A stretch of DNA of 64,000 nt from Guptibacillus hwajinpoensis (GCF_005144865.1 NZ_SWFM01000001.1:1-64000); one strand, 5' to 3'; counted from the stretch's first letter, positions 7,441-15,641 are shown. The notes: generated by a model not told the origin, from the letters alone. Numbers and translations are program-made.

Positions 7441-7546
7441 CTACTTCAACTATGCGTAGCAAATCTTGAATAAGACATGCGCTTTTTTTTATGTGAAAAG
7501 GTCATTTAATTGAATAAATACAATCTGAAGAGGAATGGAGACTTGT

Positions 7547-8389
7547 ATGACTGAAATTAAAGAAATAGGATCTTTATGTTCTTTAGACGACAAAGGCTAT
7601 ATCATAAACCAGTCTGATCACAAAAAAATGAATAATAAATTTAGAGAAGTCATCCAACTAATAAATGAAAGCTGTCTTTACGGTTTACCAAAGGAAATTC
7701 ATAGCATTTACATAAGAGGTTCTGTGCCAAGAGGGTTAGACATTGAAGGTGTATCTGATGTGGACGTAATAATCGTAACCTATACCAATCCTCAAGAACT
7801 TGACTTGGATTGGGTGGAGAAGACAGAACAATTTATTGATCAGAAATTTTCTTTTATAAAGGGTGTAGAATTAGGATTCAGCCCTTTAAGTGAGGTTGAG
7901 GAGTCGAAATATTGCTCAATGATTCCTTTTATTCTAAAAACCTATGGTATTTGTGTTTATGGCGAAAACCTAATAAGTAAGCTGCCTGATTATAAACCCG
8001 ACAGCTCCTTGGCGAATGAGCATCTCATTCACTTATCATCTCTAATTGATAAAGCTAAGCATGATTTAACGGGAAACGACGACATTGAGGACATAATAGA
8101 TTGCTGTTCATGGATCATGAGAATTATTGTGAGGGCTGGTGGTGCACTTGTTATTGTTCAAGAACAGTCATACACAAGGGATCTGTTCCCAGCCTATGAA
8201 CTATTTTCGAAACATTATCCTGCAAAAAAGCAAGAGATGAGAACAGCGCTTTGGTACGCAATCAACCCCTTATCAAGTTCAGAAGAAATATTGAAATTCT
8301 TAGATTACTTTGGAGGTTGGATAAAGGCGGAAACAGAAGATTGGCTTAAAATTTATAACCCAACAAGGGAAATACATCTACCACTTTGA
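7547..8389 (+). CDS. Nucleotidyltransferase-fold protein (Pol beta-type)
   Basis: The N-terminal nucleotidyltransferase domain carries GSVPRGLDIEGVSDVDVIIV (about residues 57-76), matching the family pattern GSxxRG...SDxD with two metal-binding aspartates. The C-terminal half is helical, as in aminoglycoside nucleotidyltransferases and HEPN-like accessory domains. It could modify a small molecule or a protein; nothing in the sequence decides this. The start at 7547 is preferred because GGAG lies 6 bases upstream; ATG 7535 is too close to its GAGG. Resistance-type nucleotidyltransferases are common integron cassette genes, which fits its position in the array. Confidence 0.8.
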   Translation: MTEIKEIGSLCSLDDKGYIINQSDHKKMNNKFREVIQLINESCLYGLPKEIHSIYIRGSVPRGLDIEGVSDVDVIIVTYTNPQELDLDWVEKTEQFIDQKFSFIKGVELGFSPLSEVEESKYCSMIPFILKTYGICVYGENLISKLPDYKPDSSLANEHLIHLSSLIDKAKHDLTGNDDIEDIIDCCSWIMRIIVRAGGALVIVQEQSYTRDLFPAYELFSKHYPAKKQEMRTALWYAINPLSSSEEILKFLDYFGGWIKAETEDWLKIYNPTREIHLPL

Positions 8390-8718
8390 TATGATTCTCA
8401 CTGTTGCTATCTTATTTTAATTGAGGTAAAAATAACAAATTAATATTGAGTTACCTCTAGTTATTTAAAATAATTGGTATAAATAGAAAAGATGTTTATT
8501 AAACGGTGACAACATAATATAAATGCCTAAATTATTTATGAATGGGAGATTTAATAATTTCTAAAAACTTCATGTGCGTACCTTGGATAGCATGAGTAAA
8601 CAAGGTATTAATACATGATTAATATACTATTAATTTAATCACTTTAATAACCTCTGTTTAGTATTTTCTACTATTACTTTATACAGAGAAAATTGACATA
8701 CTAGAACGGAGAGATAAA
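8390..8718 (+). other. Gene-free stretch of 329 bases
   Basis: Very AT-rich. It holds a hairpin, GAGGTAA (8423-8429) with TTACCTC (8451-8457), in the place where a CTCGGAGCG repeat would be expected, and the fourth copy of the second array motif (8463-8479). No frame with a ribosome binding site is seen in the rest. Confidence 0.6.
8463..8479 (+). repeat. Second array motif, copy 4
   Basis: ATTTAAAATAATTGGTA differs by one base from the 1153 copy. It is not accompanied by a CTCGGAGCG repeat, only by the hairpin at 8423-8457. Confidence 0.55.
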
Positions 8719-9183
8719 ATGATAAAGTTAAGTAAAGTTGATGAAGTAGGGTTTAAGAGGTATTTGGATTTTATAATACCTGATCATGCTATTGAAATCA
8801 CAAAAAATTTCAATTTAACAATGGACCAAGCCACAGAGGAATCAGAGGTGATGATCCGAGACATGTTTAAGGATGGATTAGCCACTGAGGGACAATATTT
8901 GTACAATATCATACAAGCTAATTCAAATGAAAAAGTGGGAATTCTATGGTACAGCGTAATTCCTGAAATAAATTCAGCATACTTGTATCACATACTAATA
9001 GACGAACATCATAGAGGTAAAGGATTCGGAACTAGTACTATTGAAAAGCTTCAAGATAAGCTTAGAGAAAGTGGTGTGGGTTCAATAGGGTTAAGTGTGT
9101 TTGGAAAAAATGATGGGGCTTATCGATTATACAAGAAACTGGGGTATTCAAATACTAGAATATCAATGGAAAAAATCCTATAG
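8719..9183 (+). CDS. GNAT N-acetyltransferase
   Basis: 154 residues. The helical N-terminal part (to about residue 50) is followed by the acetyl-CoA motif IDEHHRGKGFGTSTIEKL near residues 95-112 and the terminal YRLYKKLGYSNTRISMEK. This layout is seen in many Bacillus GNATs of unknown substrate. CGGAGAG lies 7 bases before the ATG. It belongs to the same-direction array. Confidence 0.87.
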   Translation: MIKLSKVDEVGFKRYLDFIIPDHAIEITKNFNLTMDQATEESEVMIRDMFKDGLATEGQYLYNIIQANSNEKVGILWYSVIPEINSAYLYHILIDEHHRGKGFGTSTIEKLQDKLRESGVGSIGLSVFGKNDGAYRLYKKLGYSNTRISMEKIL

Positions 9184-9193
9184 CTAAATAGTT

Positions 9194-9237
9194 AAATCAG
9201 ATAGACGTTCTTCTTAAAGAGTACGTCTATTTGATTT
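9194..9237 (+). terminator. Intrinsic terminator after GNAT gene
   Basis: AAATCAGATAGACGT (9194-9208) pairs with ACGTCTATTTGATTT (9223-9237) with one G-T mismatch. It lies where an array repeat would be expected but is unrelated to it in sequence. Confidence 0.7.
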
Positions 9238-9377
9238 GAAAATAGTTATAAGTTAATTCCGAAAAAGGGAGCGATAGCAGCACGTTGATGATCACAAATT
9301 GTGATATCCCTGAAGAAATTTGGTAATAGGCTGGAATGGTTTTAGGTGATTACGGTATGCCGTTAGGAGGGGTAAGA

Positions 9378-10211
9378 ATGATTCGCGAACTTGATAAAAC
9401 TGAATTCTATAAATGCGAAAAGTTAATAAAAGATAAGGGGCATTTAGAAGTTAAAGCTGTAATAGAGGGGAATAACCCTGGTCGGATTTTTGTGGATCAT
9501 ATCAACTCTCCTAGTACAGGACTTATCTGGTTAGGTAATAATGATGGGTTTTTCTTTATTGGTGATGAGGAGAATGAGTTATTTAATAACCATATAAATG
9601 ATCTTATTGATCAGGTAATCTATCCTGAAGTAAAGAAGCTAGGATTAGATAGTTTTATAGCGATCGGTAACCATTCAAGATGGGAGAAGACGATAGAGAG
9701 GATTTTTGAGGATCGACGCATACAGGTATCGCATCAAAATGTTTATAAGTTAAGAGGTCATTATTATGATGGTATAGAACCTTCCATTAAACAAGGTTAT
9801 GAAGCACTTAAGATCGATGAATTTCTATATGAGAACGATGGAAATTTTATTTGTAACATAGGATTTTTACACTCGAAAATTTTAGAATTCTGGTCTTCTC
9901 CCGAGCAATTTTTTCAAAAAGGAATTGGGTACTGTATTGTTTACGAAAACAAGATTGTGAGTTTATGTTTTTCGGGATTTGTAGCTGGAAATGTTCACGG
10001 TATAGATATTGAAACAGTAGAGGAACATCGGGGAAATAAATTAGGTCAAAATGCAGCCCTGTGTGTTGTGAAAGACTCTGTTAAGCGAGGTATTGTTCCA
10101 TATTGGGATTGTGAGGAGTCAAATAAGCCTTCTAATGTCATTGCTAAAACAATTGGATTAGATAACTATATGAGTTACTTAGTATACATCTTTCCAATTG
10201 GTCAAGGTTAA
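9378..10211 (+). CDS. GNAT-family acetyltransferase (GNAT_acetyltran / PF12746-like)
   Basis: 277 residues, longer than usual GNATs. An N-terminal domain (about 1-130) precedes a C-terminal acetyltransferase core with VAGNVHGIDIETVEEHRGNKL and a late WDCEESNKPSNVIAKTIG segment, the features I associate with the PF12746 group. The start at 9378 is chosen because AGGAGGGG lies 7 bases before it; the longer frame from 9336 is not supported. It is cytoplasmic, substrate unknown. The decayed repeat copy 10 follows 21 bases after the stop. Confidence 0.78.
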   Translation: MIRELDKTEFYKCEKLIKDKGHLEVKAVIEGNNPGRIFVDHINSPSTGLIWLGNNDGFFFIGDEENELFNNHINDLIDQVIYPEVKKLGLDSFIAIGNHSRWEKTIERIFEDRRIQVSHQNVYKLRGHYYDGIEPSIKQGYEALKIDEFLYENDGNFICNIGFLHSKILEFWSSPEQFFQKGIGYCIVYENKIVSLCFSGFVAGNVHGIDIETVEEHRGNKLGQNAALCVVKDSVKRGIVPYWDCEESNKPSNVIAKTIGLDNYMSYLVYIFPIGQG

Positions 10212-10219
10212 TGTGGTAT

Positions 10220-10259
10220 TCAATAAAAGGGTGCAATTGTTCAATAAGGACGATCGCTT
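10220..10259 (+). repeat. CTCGGAGCG array repeat, copy 10 (5' core lost)
   Basis: GCAATTGTTCAATAAGGACG at 10233-10252 followed by ATCGCTTTTT matches the interior and right end of copy 4; the CTCGGAG core is replaced by AAAAGGGT. Confidence 0.65.
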
Positions 10260-10356
10260 TTTAATTAACGCAGCAGAATTATTTAACAAAGCACATCTTC
10301 ACAAGTGTGAGAAGTGAGCAATTGCCAATTAAACACTAATTGAGGGGTAGAAAAAT

Positions 10357-10833
10357 ATGGATATATCTATTCGAAAAGCTGAGCAAAACGATTACGAGTC
10401 ATTGTTACCTTTATTTAGCCAAGTTCATGACCTCCATGTTTTAGTAAGACCAGATTTGTACAAAGAAAATTTGACTCCAGTTGAGCAAGAGTTCTTTGAA
10501 AGCCAGTTGAGTGATGTCAAACAGCAGATTTTTGTTGCCACAATAGGCAATGATTTAGTCGGAGTTATAGTGACAAAGGAACAGGAATTAACTGAAAATT
10601 CATTTGTCAAAGCGAGGAAAATATTAGTTATAAACAGTTTATCCGTTGCTGAAAAGTATAGAAGTAAGGGAATAGGCAAAAAACTAACTAAATACGTTTT
10701 TGATTATGGGAGGAACCTCAGATTTGATAGTATTGAATTGGGTGTATCGGAGAAAAATACTTCTGCTATTGAATTCTATAGATCAATTGGGATGACAACA
10801 AAAAGTAGAAAAATGGAGATTATATTAAGCTAA
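10357..10833 (+). CDS. GNAT N-acetyltransferase
   Basis: 158 residues, single domain. The N-terminus MDISIRKAEQNDYESLLPLF is typical of GNATs; the acetyl-CoA motif is AEKYRSKGIGKKLTKYVF near residues 100-117, then YRSIGMTTKSRKMEI at the end. GAGGGG lies 9 bases before the ATG. It is the last complete gene of the same-direction array; repeat copy 11 follows it. Confidence 0.88.
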   Translation: MDISIRKAEQNDYESLLPLFSQVHDLHVLVRPDLYKENLTPVEQEFFESQLSDVKQQIFVATIGNDLVGVIVTKEQELTENSFVKARKILVINSLSVAEKYRSKGIGKKLTKYVFDYGRNLRFDSIELGVSEKNTSAIEFYRSIGMTTKSRKMEIILS

Positions 10834-10871
10834 TAGCTTCTATATTGTCCAGTAACATGATCTCCAAAGAA

Positions 10872-10910
10872 GTCGTCCACTAATAGGAGGAGCGTTAATC
10901 TAAATGGATT
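10872..10910 (+). repeat. CTCGGAGCG array repeat, copy 11 (partial)
   Basis: GGAGCGTTAATCTAAATGG at 10889-10907 matches the left half of copy 1 at 15-16 bases; no right arm follows. It is the last copy in the window and marks the downstream end of the array. A 33-codon frame without a ribosome binding site (10933-11034) follows and is not considered a gene. Confidence 0.65.
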
Positions 10911-11036
10911 GTGGTAGGGGGATTCACCAAGCATGATTCCTCATACACTACTCGATTGCCTCAGTGAGCGATGGTGTCAATTAAACGAGAGTCTCGCCGT
11001 CATTGGTGCAAATCAGGACTTATGGTTAACATAAAA

Positions 11037-11067
11037 AGGAACATCTTCCTTCAAAGAAGACGTTCCT
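11037..11067 (-). terminator. Terminator of the GAF-STAS gene
   Basis: AGGAACATCTTC (11037-11048) pairs with GAAGACGTTCCT (11056-11067) with one mismatch. On the minus strand the stem is followed by a T-rich run. Confidence 0.75.
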
Positions 11068-11078
11068 ATATATCATAA

Positions 11079-11951
11079 TTACATTTTTTGTTTTCTATGA
11101 AGTTCGAATCCTATTTTACTTAGGGCATTTTCAAGATTAGATTCAATCTGGAAATTATTCATATCTACCTGAGAGCGGATGGCTTGCATTGCAATGTCAG
11201 GGCGTATACCTGTTAATATTGGATGAATACCTACCAAATCCATTAGATTTACGATTCGCATTAGATAAGTTACTACTTCATCATTCATGTGAGTAATACC
11301 AGATAAATCAATTAGAATATTATCTAAAGATAACCCCTGGCTTTTGGCTAATGTTAACTCCATAATCCTTTCCACTCTGTCCAAATCAATATTCCCAATG
11401 ATAGGTAAGATTGCTACACCCTCTGTAATAGGAACTAGCGGAGCCGACAAGTCTTCTATTTGCTTATTAGCATCATCCAATTCTAATACGTAGGAGAGTA
11501 GTGAACTCATTGTTTCGAACAATCTAGTGTGACGTTCTGATAGTTGGAAAGGTTCTATGTCCAATCCACATATAGTCCCGTAATTTCTGCCATCTTCATA
11601 ATAAATCGGTACGCCTATGAAGCTACCGCTCCCCAATTTCTCCGTAACTGTTAGAGGTCTAGTTAACTTATTTTGAGTAATATCAGGAATGATTAGTACA
11701 TTTTTTCCATGATCCACACTCAGCTTACAAAAAGTCTCTTCAAAAGGGGAGTTATCCCCCTCTGTTAACAACGTATCCTTTTTATTTACTACCTTAATAA
11801 TTTCATTCGTACATTTATCATTTTTAGCAATGAATAGCGTATTAATGTTTAATATTTCACTGATTGAATGCAAGATACTTTCAGCAGCTTCATCGAAGTT
11901 TTTAAACCTTCGAATTGTTTGGTGACTATAATCAGAAAACGAGTTCATCAT
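11079..11951 (-). CDS. GAF-STAS domain protein (RsbR-like stress signalling)
   Basis: The N-terminal GAF-like sensor (about residues 15-155, with FIGVPIYYEDGRNYGTICGLD) is followed by a C-terminal STAS domain (about 170-285, with ILIDLSGITHMNDEVV). This order matches RsbR-type co-antagonists of the sigma-B stressosome, although N-terminal domains in that family vary. The STAS phosphorylation-type segment DLSGIT is present. The gene stands alone, opposite in direction to the array. A possible sigma-B promoter lies upstream (11986-12011), which would fit a role in general stress control. The ligand is unknown. Confidence 0.82.
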   Translation of the reverse strand: MMNSFSDYSHQTIRRFKNFDEAAESILHSISEILNINTLFIAKNDKCTNEIIKVVNKKDTLLTEGDNSPFEETFCKLSVDHGKNVLIIPDITQNKLTRPLTVTEKLGSGSFIGVPIYYEDGRNYGTICGLDIEPFQLSERHTRLFETMSSLLSYVLELDDANKQIEDLSAPLVPITEGVAILPIIGNIDLDRVERIMELTLAKSQGLSLDNILIDLSGITHMNDEVVTYLMRIVNLMDLVGIHPILTGIRPDIAMQAIRSQVDMNNFQIESNLENALSKIGFELHRKQKM

Positions 11952-12299
11952 TAGCTTCCTTTCAAAAAATAAACTATCATAGTTCTTTCCCTATTATTAA
12001 AGATTTAAAACCTATAAGTTCAAGCTATTAGTATATCAAACATTCATTTATTAAAGGAAGATACAATTAATGACATGTAAATGCGCAAGAGCTTAACTTC
12101 CTTGTCTTATACGGGCGCGAACTTCCTAAAGGAAATGATGTTACAATTTAGGATAACAATGACTCTTTCCCTTGCACTTTTCGTTAAATCATCTTAAAGT
12201 ATATATTGGTTGAAATCCAACATCATTAATAATGGATAAAAAATTTCACTTTTTAATTTGGGGATCATGTGTCCCTTATGGAAAGGGTTCAGATATATT
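11952..12299. other. Gene-free stretch between divergent genes
   Basis: About 350 bases between the GAF-STAS gene and dus. Apart from the sigma-B-like promoter on the minus strand no repeat, RNA or strong hairpin is seen. Confidence 0.5.
11986..12011 (-). promoter_or_regulatory. Possible sigma-B promoter
   Basis: On the minus strand GTTTTA (12011-12006) and GGGAAA (11991-11986) are separated by 14 bases, close to the sigma-B pattern GTTTAA-N12-14-GGGTAT. It lies about 35 bases before the start codon. Confidence 0.4.
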
Positions 12300-13298
12300 A
12301 TGAAAGATAATTTTTGGCAAGAGTTACCGCGACCATTTTTTGTTCTGGCACCGATGGAAGCCGTCACAGATGTCGTTTTCCGTCATGTCGTGAGTGAAGC
12401 AGCAAGGCCTGACGTGTTCTTTACAGAGTTTACGAATACGGAAAGCTATTGCCATCCAAATGGAAAAGATAGCGTAAAGGGACGTTTGACTTTTACGGAA
12501 GATGAACAGCCGATCGTCGCCCACATTTGGGGAGACAAGCCCGAATACTTCCGTCAAATGAGTATTGGAATGGCAGAAATGGGCTATCGTGGAGTGGATA
12601 TTAATATGGGCTGTCCTGTCCATAATGTCGCAGCTAAAGGGAAAGGATGCGGGCTTATTCGTCGTCCGGAGGTTGCAGCAGAAATTATCCAGGCTGCCAA
12701 AGCAGGAGGACTGCCTGTAAGTGTCAAGACCCGTCTTGGTTATACGGAAGTAGAGGAATGGCGCGAATGGTTGAAGCACCTTTTGGAACAGGATATTGTT
12801 AACCTTTCTATCCATCTCCGCACGAAAAAGGAAATGAGTGAGGTCGATGCTCACTGGGAGCTGATTCCGGAGATTAAGAAACTACGTGATGAAGTTGCCC
12901 CTCATACCCTTCTGACAATTAACGGTGATATTCCTGACCGTCAGAAAGGACTTGAGCTAGTGGAAAAATATGGAGTGGACGGCGTAATGATCGGGAGAGG
13001 GATTTTTCATAACCCATTCGCTTTCGAAACAGAGAAGAAAGAGCATACCAGTGAAGAACTGCTTGACCTTCTTAGACTTCAGCTCGATCTTCATGATAAG
13101 TATTCCGCGGAACTTGAGCCTCGACAATTTAAACCGCTTCGCCGCTTTTTTAAGATATATGTCCGCGAATTCAGGGGAGCGAGTGAGTTGAGAAATCGCT
13201 TAATGAGCACAGAATCCACTGATCAAGTACGTGCTATGCTTGATGAGTTTATTGGGAAAGATGGATTAAAAGAACAGGAGAGTATAGTTTCGAAATAA
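12300..13298 (+). CDS. dus: tRNA-dihydrouridine synthase
   Basis: A flavoprotein that reduces uridine in tRNA. It has a TIM-barrel start [15 protein letters not shown], the catalytic cysteine motif [10 protein letters not shown] (about residues 97-106), SVKTRLGY, and the FMN-phosphate site INGDI...[12 protein letters not shown]. 332 residues, family length. The start at 12300 gives the usual N-terminus; an upstream extension to a TTG at 12258 is unlikely. Single gene, followed by a strong terminator at 13381. Which of the Dus paralogues it is cannot be settled by reading. Confidence 0.93.
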   Translation: MKDNFWQELPRPFFVLAPMEAVTDVVFRHVVSEAARPDVFFTEFTNTESYCHPNGKDSVKGRLTFTEDEQPIVAHIWGDKPEYFRQMSIGMAEMGYRGVDINMGCPVHNVAAKGKGCGLIRRPEVAAEIIQAAKAGGLPVSVKTRLGYTEVEEWREWLKHLLEQDIVNLSIHLRTKKEMSEVDAHWELIPEIKKLRDEVAPHTLLTINGDIPDRQKGLELVEKYGVDGVMIGRGIFHNPFAFETEKKEHTSEELLDLLRLQLDLHDKYSAELEPRQFKPLRRFFKIYVREFRGASELRNRLMSTESTDQVRAMLDEFIGKDGLKEQESIVSK

Positions 13299-13380
13299 GT
13301 GGGAATCATGGGGACGGTTTCCTGTAGCATATTGGGGATGGATATTGCTAGTTTCACCTTCCTATATGAGTTTTGAAGAC

Positions 13381-13427
13381 AATCAGTTAGGCTTATTAGT
13401 ATGTTAATAAGCCTAACTGATTTTTCT
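13381..13427 (+). terminator. Terminator after dus
   Basis: A perfect 18-bp stem: AATCAGTTAGGCTTATTA (13381-13398) with its complement at 13405-13422, then TTTCT. Confidence 0.85.
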
Positions 13428-13490
13428 ATATTTGTAGTTACTTATTCATTATTAGAGCAGGTTTATTGGAGTAATCCTCTTCAACCTATA

Positions 13491-13523
13491 AAAAACGTCT
13501 AGATTAACTACCTAGACGTTTTT
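13491..13523. terminator. Second hairpin between dus and spo0M
   Basis: AAAAACGTCTAG (13491-13502) and CTAGACGTTTTT (13512-13523) form a perfect stem with A and T tracts on both sides, usable from either strand. Confidence 0.75.
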
Positions 13524-13616
13524 GTATATTAGTTTCCGCCCTTGCTTTCTAATTTAATTATATTAACTAGAAAAAACACAGTATCCGACTGTATCGTTAT
13601 ACTTGTAACAGGGTCT

Positions 13617-14378
13617 TTATTTTTTGTATTCATCAATCTGTTGTTGCAGCTTACGTGCAACAACATCTACAGGACCATTCAGTTCCTCGCTTGACAAAGT
13701 GACTTTCGCAACGCTTTCATCCATTTCCAGAGCTTCAGCAAATAAGCCTCCAAGACCGCGAGCACGACGATCGATTTCAAGCATGACATCGACATGGTTT
13801 TCATGTAAAAAGAAAATCACTTCAAGCTCATCTAAGTAAGCACGATATTCTCCACTTGGCGTTAATTCAAATTCTTGAACATAACCGTAGTGTTTCGAAA
13901 GCTCCATTTCAACTTTCCTAACATGAAAGCCCAGGTAACTTTCTAATGCGTCGAGCACTTTCTCAACGTACGGATGCGGCGACACATGGATGAGGTCTCG
14001 ATCTTTTGGATCCAGGGCCAATGGGATATCAAGTCCCGTTTCAAACCAAACAGGTAGTCTTCCAAGGGAGGCTGGAGTATGATACGGAAGTTGAATCGAA
14101 AATGGGATTTCTTTTGTTTCACCTTCCTTGACGGTTTCTTGATCGGCAATAGGGTATTTCTGTAATTCCACTTTTTCTTTCACTTTCCGGTCATCCACTT
14201 CACGGATAGCTTCTGTCATGAGGAAAATATGAATAGAATCGATCGATTGATCAACTTCTCCCCCCTTTATAACTACTTTTCCATGGACGACTTCACCTGG
14301 AACAAATTTGTCTTTTTCTAACAGCGTATCAACTTTAGCAGCACCAACGCCAACTCTTGCCAGAAATTTTTTTAACAC
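13617..14378 (-). CDS. spo0M: Sporulation-control protein Spo0M
   Basis: An arrestin-like protein that negatively affects early sporulation in Bacillus subtilis. 253 residues; the N-terminus (VDTLLEKDKFVPGEVVHGKVVIKGG) and the LPYHTPASLGRLPVWFETGLDI segment are characteristic of the family. It starts at GTG with AAGGGTGA 6 bases upstream. It is transcribed alone, against dus. No membrane segment. Assignment is by recognition of the family pattern and length. Confidence 0.92.
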   Translation of the reverse strand: MLKKFLARVGVGAAKVDTLLEKDKFVPGEVVHGKVVIKGGEVDQSIDSIHIFLMTEAIREVDDRKVKEKVELQKYPIADQETVKEGETKEIPFSIQLPYHTPASLGRLPVWFETGLDIPLALDPKDRDLIHVSPHPYVEKVLDALESYLGFHVRKVEMELSKHYGYVQEFELTPSGEYRAYLDELEVIFFLHENHVDVMLEIDRRARGLGGLFAEALEMDESVAKVTLSSEELNGPVDVVARKLQQQIDEYKK

Positions 14379-14599
14379 GTTACTTCACCCTTTCTTTATT
14401 ATCTCTTCTTGATTATACGAAATGAATTAAACAAAGGATTCAATTTCTTAACGAGACGAAAAATTAAACAAAGAGATTTAAATAGGATTTAAATAGTAGT
14501 AGGTGAGTAGGGATATGTAGGGTAGATATTGAAGTTTAAACAGAACCATAAACGGGTTTCATCAAAAGTCAGTTAATCTATATGTTAGCAATAATCTAT

Positions 14600-14661
14600 A
14601 AAAGACCCTACAAATAAACTAGAGCGCTTTTAAGCGGGCCTTCTTTATGAAAGGGTCTTTT
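14600..14661 (+). terminator. Orphan hairpin, terminator-like
   Basis: AAAAGACCCT (14600-14609) pairs with AGGGTCTTTT (14652-14661); inside, GCTT/AAGC makes a second small stem. No plus-strand gene ends just upstream, so its role is unclear; it could mark the end of an unannotated small RNA. Confidence 0.4.
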
Positions 14662-14712
14662 CTAAGAAATTGTTGCTTCCGAAAGAATTTTGGTATAAGG
14701 AACCACACTTAG

Positions 14713-14842
14713 CTGATTGGAGTGGAAGGTGCTCGACTTCTGCGGGACCTGGCGGGACACGTGAGACCCGCAGGCACGCCTTCAGCGCGCTGAGGAGGCT
14801 CACCGCCCCGCGAAAAGCGAGCTTCCTGGAGCGGAAATCAAC
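14713..14842. repeat. GC-rich dispersed repeat of Bacillaceae type
   Basis: About 130 bases, far richer in GC than the surroundings. It starts TGATTGGAGTGGAAGG and ends GGAGCGGAAATCAAC, with inner GTGAGACCCGCAGGC and GAGGCTCACCGCCCCGCG blocks. The ends share GATT/AATC polarity. I recognise the pattern as a non-coding repeat found in many Bacillaceae genomes; its name and mobility are not known to me. A decayed second copy lies at 47831-47918. Confidence 0.75.
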
Positions 14843-14975
14843 TGCTTTATAGGAAGAAAAGAGTGGCTGTTGACTATTATAAAGTAGTTCATTTTACGTG
14901 GTGTAAACATCAACAGGATTATAATGATTATTCTTACCTTTCAGCTTATCAATAATTTGAAAAGGAGAGTTCTTA

Positions 14976-15563
14976 ATGACAAATGGGAGAATGAATCCTA
15001 AAGTAGATGATTATTTAAGCAATCTCCAAAAGTGGAAGAAAGAATTCGAGGAATTGAGATTAATCATGCTTGATTGTGAGTTGACTGAAGAATTGAAGTG
15101 GGGTGTTCCTTGTTACACGTATGAGAATAACAACATAGTGTTAATACATGGATTTAAAGAATATTGTGCCATTCTATTTCACAAAGGTGCCTTGTTACGT
15201 GATGCCGATGGAATTCTAATTCAGCAAACGGAAAATGTACAGGCGGCGCGCCAGATTCGCTTCAATAATGTTTAAGAAATAGCTGAAATGGAAACGTTCT
15301 TGAAGGCCTATGTTAATGAAGCTATTGAAGTAGAAAAAGCAGGTTTAAAAGTTGATTTTAAAAAGAACACTGAAATTCCTGAAGAGCTTCAAAATAAATT
15401 CAATGAAATCCCTTCCATGAAAACAGCTTTTGAATCATTAACGCCAGGACGTCAAAGAGCTTACATTCTATATTTTTCTAAAGCAAAACAATCCAAAACT
15501 AGAGAATCAAGGGTTGAAAAATGTATGCAGCAAATTCTCAATGGTAAGGGATTAAATGATTAG
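14976..15563 (+). pseudogene. ydeI: ydeI-like (DUF1801) gene interrupted by one in-frame stop
   Basis: Two frames in the same register, 14976-15275 and 15276-15563, together encode a complete YdeI/DUF1801 protein of about 195 residues. They are separated by one TAA at 15273-15275, in the context FNNV-stop-EIAEMETF. In the family a Gln follows this NV, so a CAA to TAA change explains it. AAGGAG lies 8 bases before the first ATG; the second half has no ribosome binding site. The rest is intact: HGFKEYCAILFHKGALL and PGRQRAYILYFSKAKQSKTR are conserved. It is probably a recent pseudogene, unless it is a sequencing error or the stop is read through. Confidence 0.82.
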
Positions 15564-15608
15564 TGTATTGTCTGTGGAAGGAAATTGAAGAAGTTAATAT
15601 AAATAATG

Positions 15609-15641
15609 CCACACCTTGACCCTTGAAGGGTTGATTTGTGG
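15609..15641 (+). terminator. Hairpin after the ydeI pseudogene
   Basis: CCACACCTTGACCCTT (15609-15624) pairs imperfectly with AAGGGTTGATTTGTGG (15626-15641), followed by ACTATTTTAT. Confidence 0.5.

Larger units (their letters stand above)
13299..13616. other. Intergenic stretch with three hairpins
   Basis: Between convergent dus and spo0M. It holds the two strong hairpins listed separately and a small one, ACAGT/ACTGT (13578-13592), followed on the minus strand by a T-run, probably the spo0M terminator. No gene is seen. Confidence 0.55.
14379..14975. other. Gene-free stretch of about 600 bases
   Basis: Contains a long-range hairpin (14600-14661) and a GC-rich Bacillaceae-type repeat (14713-14842). 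The frame through the GC-rich repeat is not a gene. The first 200 bases should hold the spo0M promoter on the minus strand: TATAAT is present near 14415, but no matching -35 is obvious. Confidence 0.55.

Noticed and set aside
1..10910. The evenly repeated elements as a CRISPR array
   Set aside because: Repeats are separated by genes of different length, not by short uniform spacers, and no cas genes are present.
10933..11034. 33-codon frame after repeat copy 11
   Set aside because: No ribosome binding site and overlaps the terminator region of the minus-strand gene.
14670..14852. 60-codon frame through the GC-rich repeat
   Set aside because: Runs through a known type of non-coding repeat; composition (Arg, Ala, Gly) follows the repeat, no ribosome binding site.
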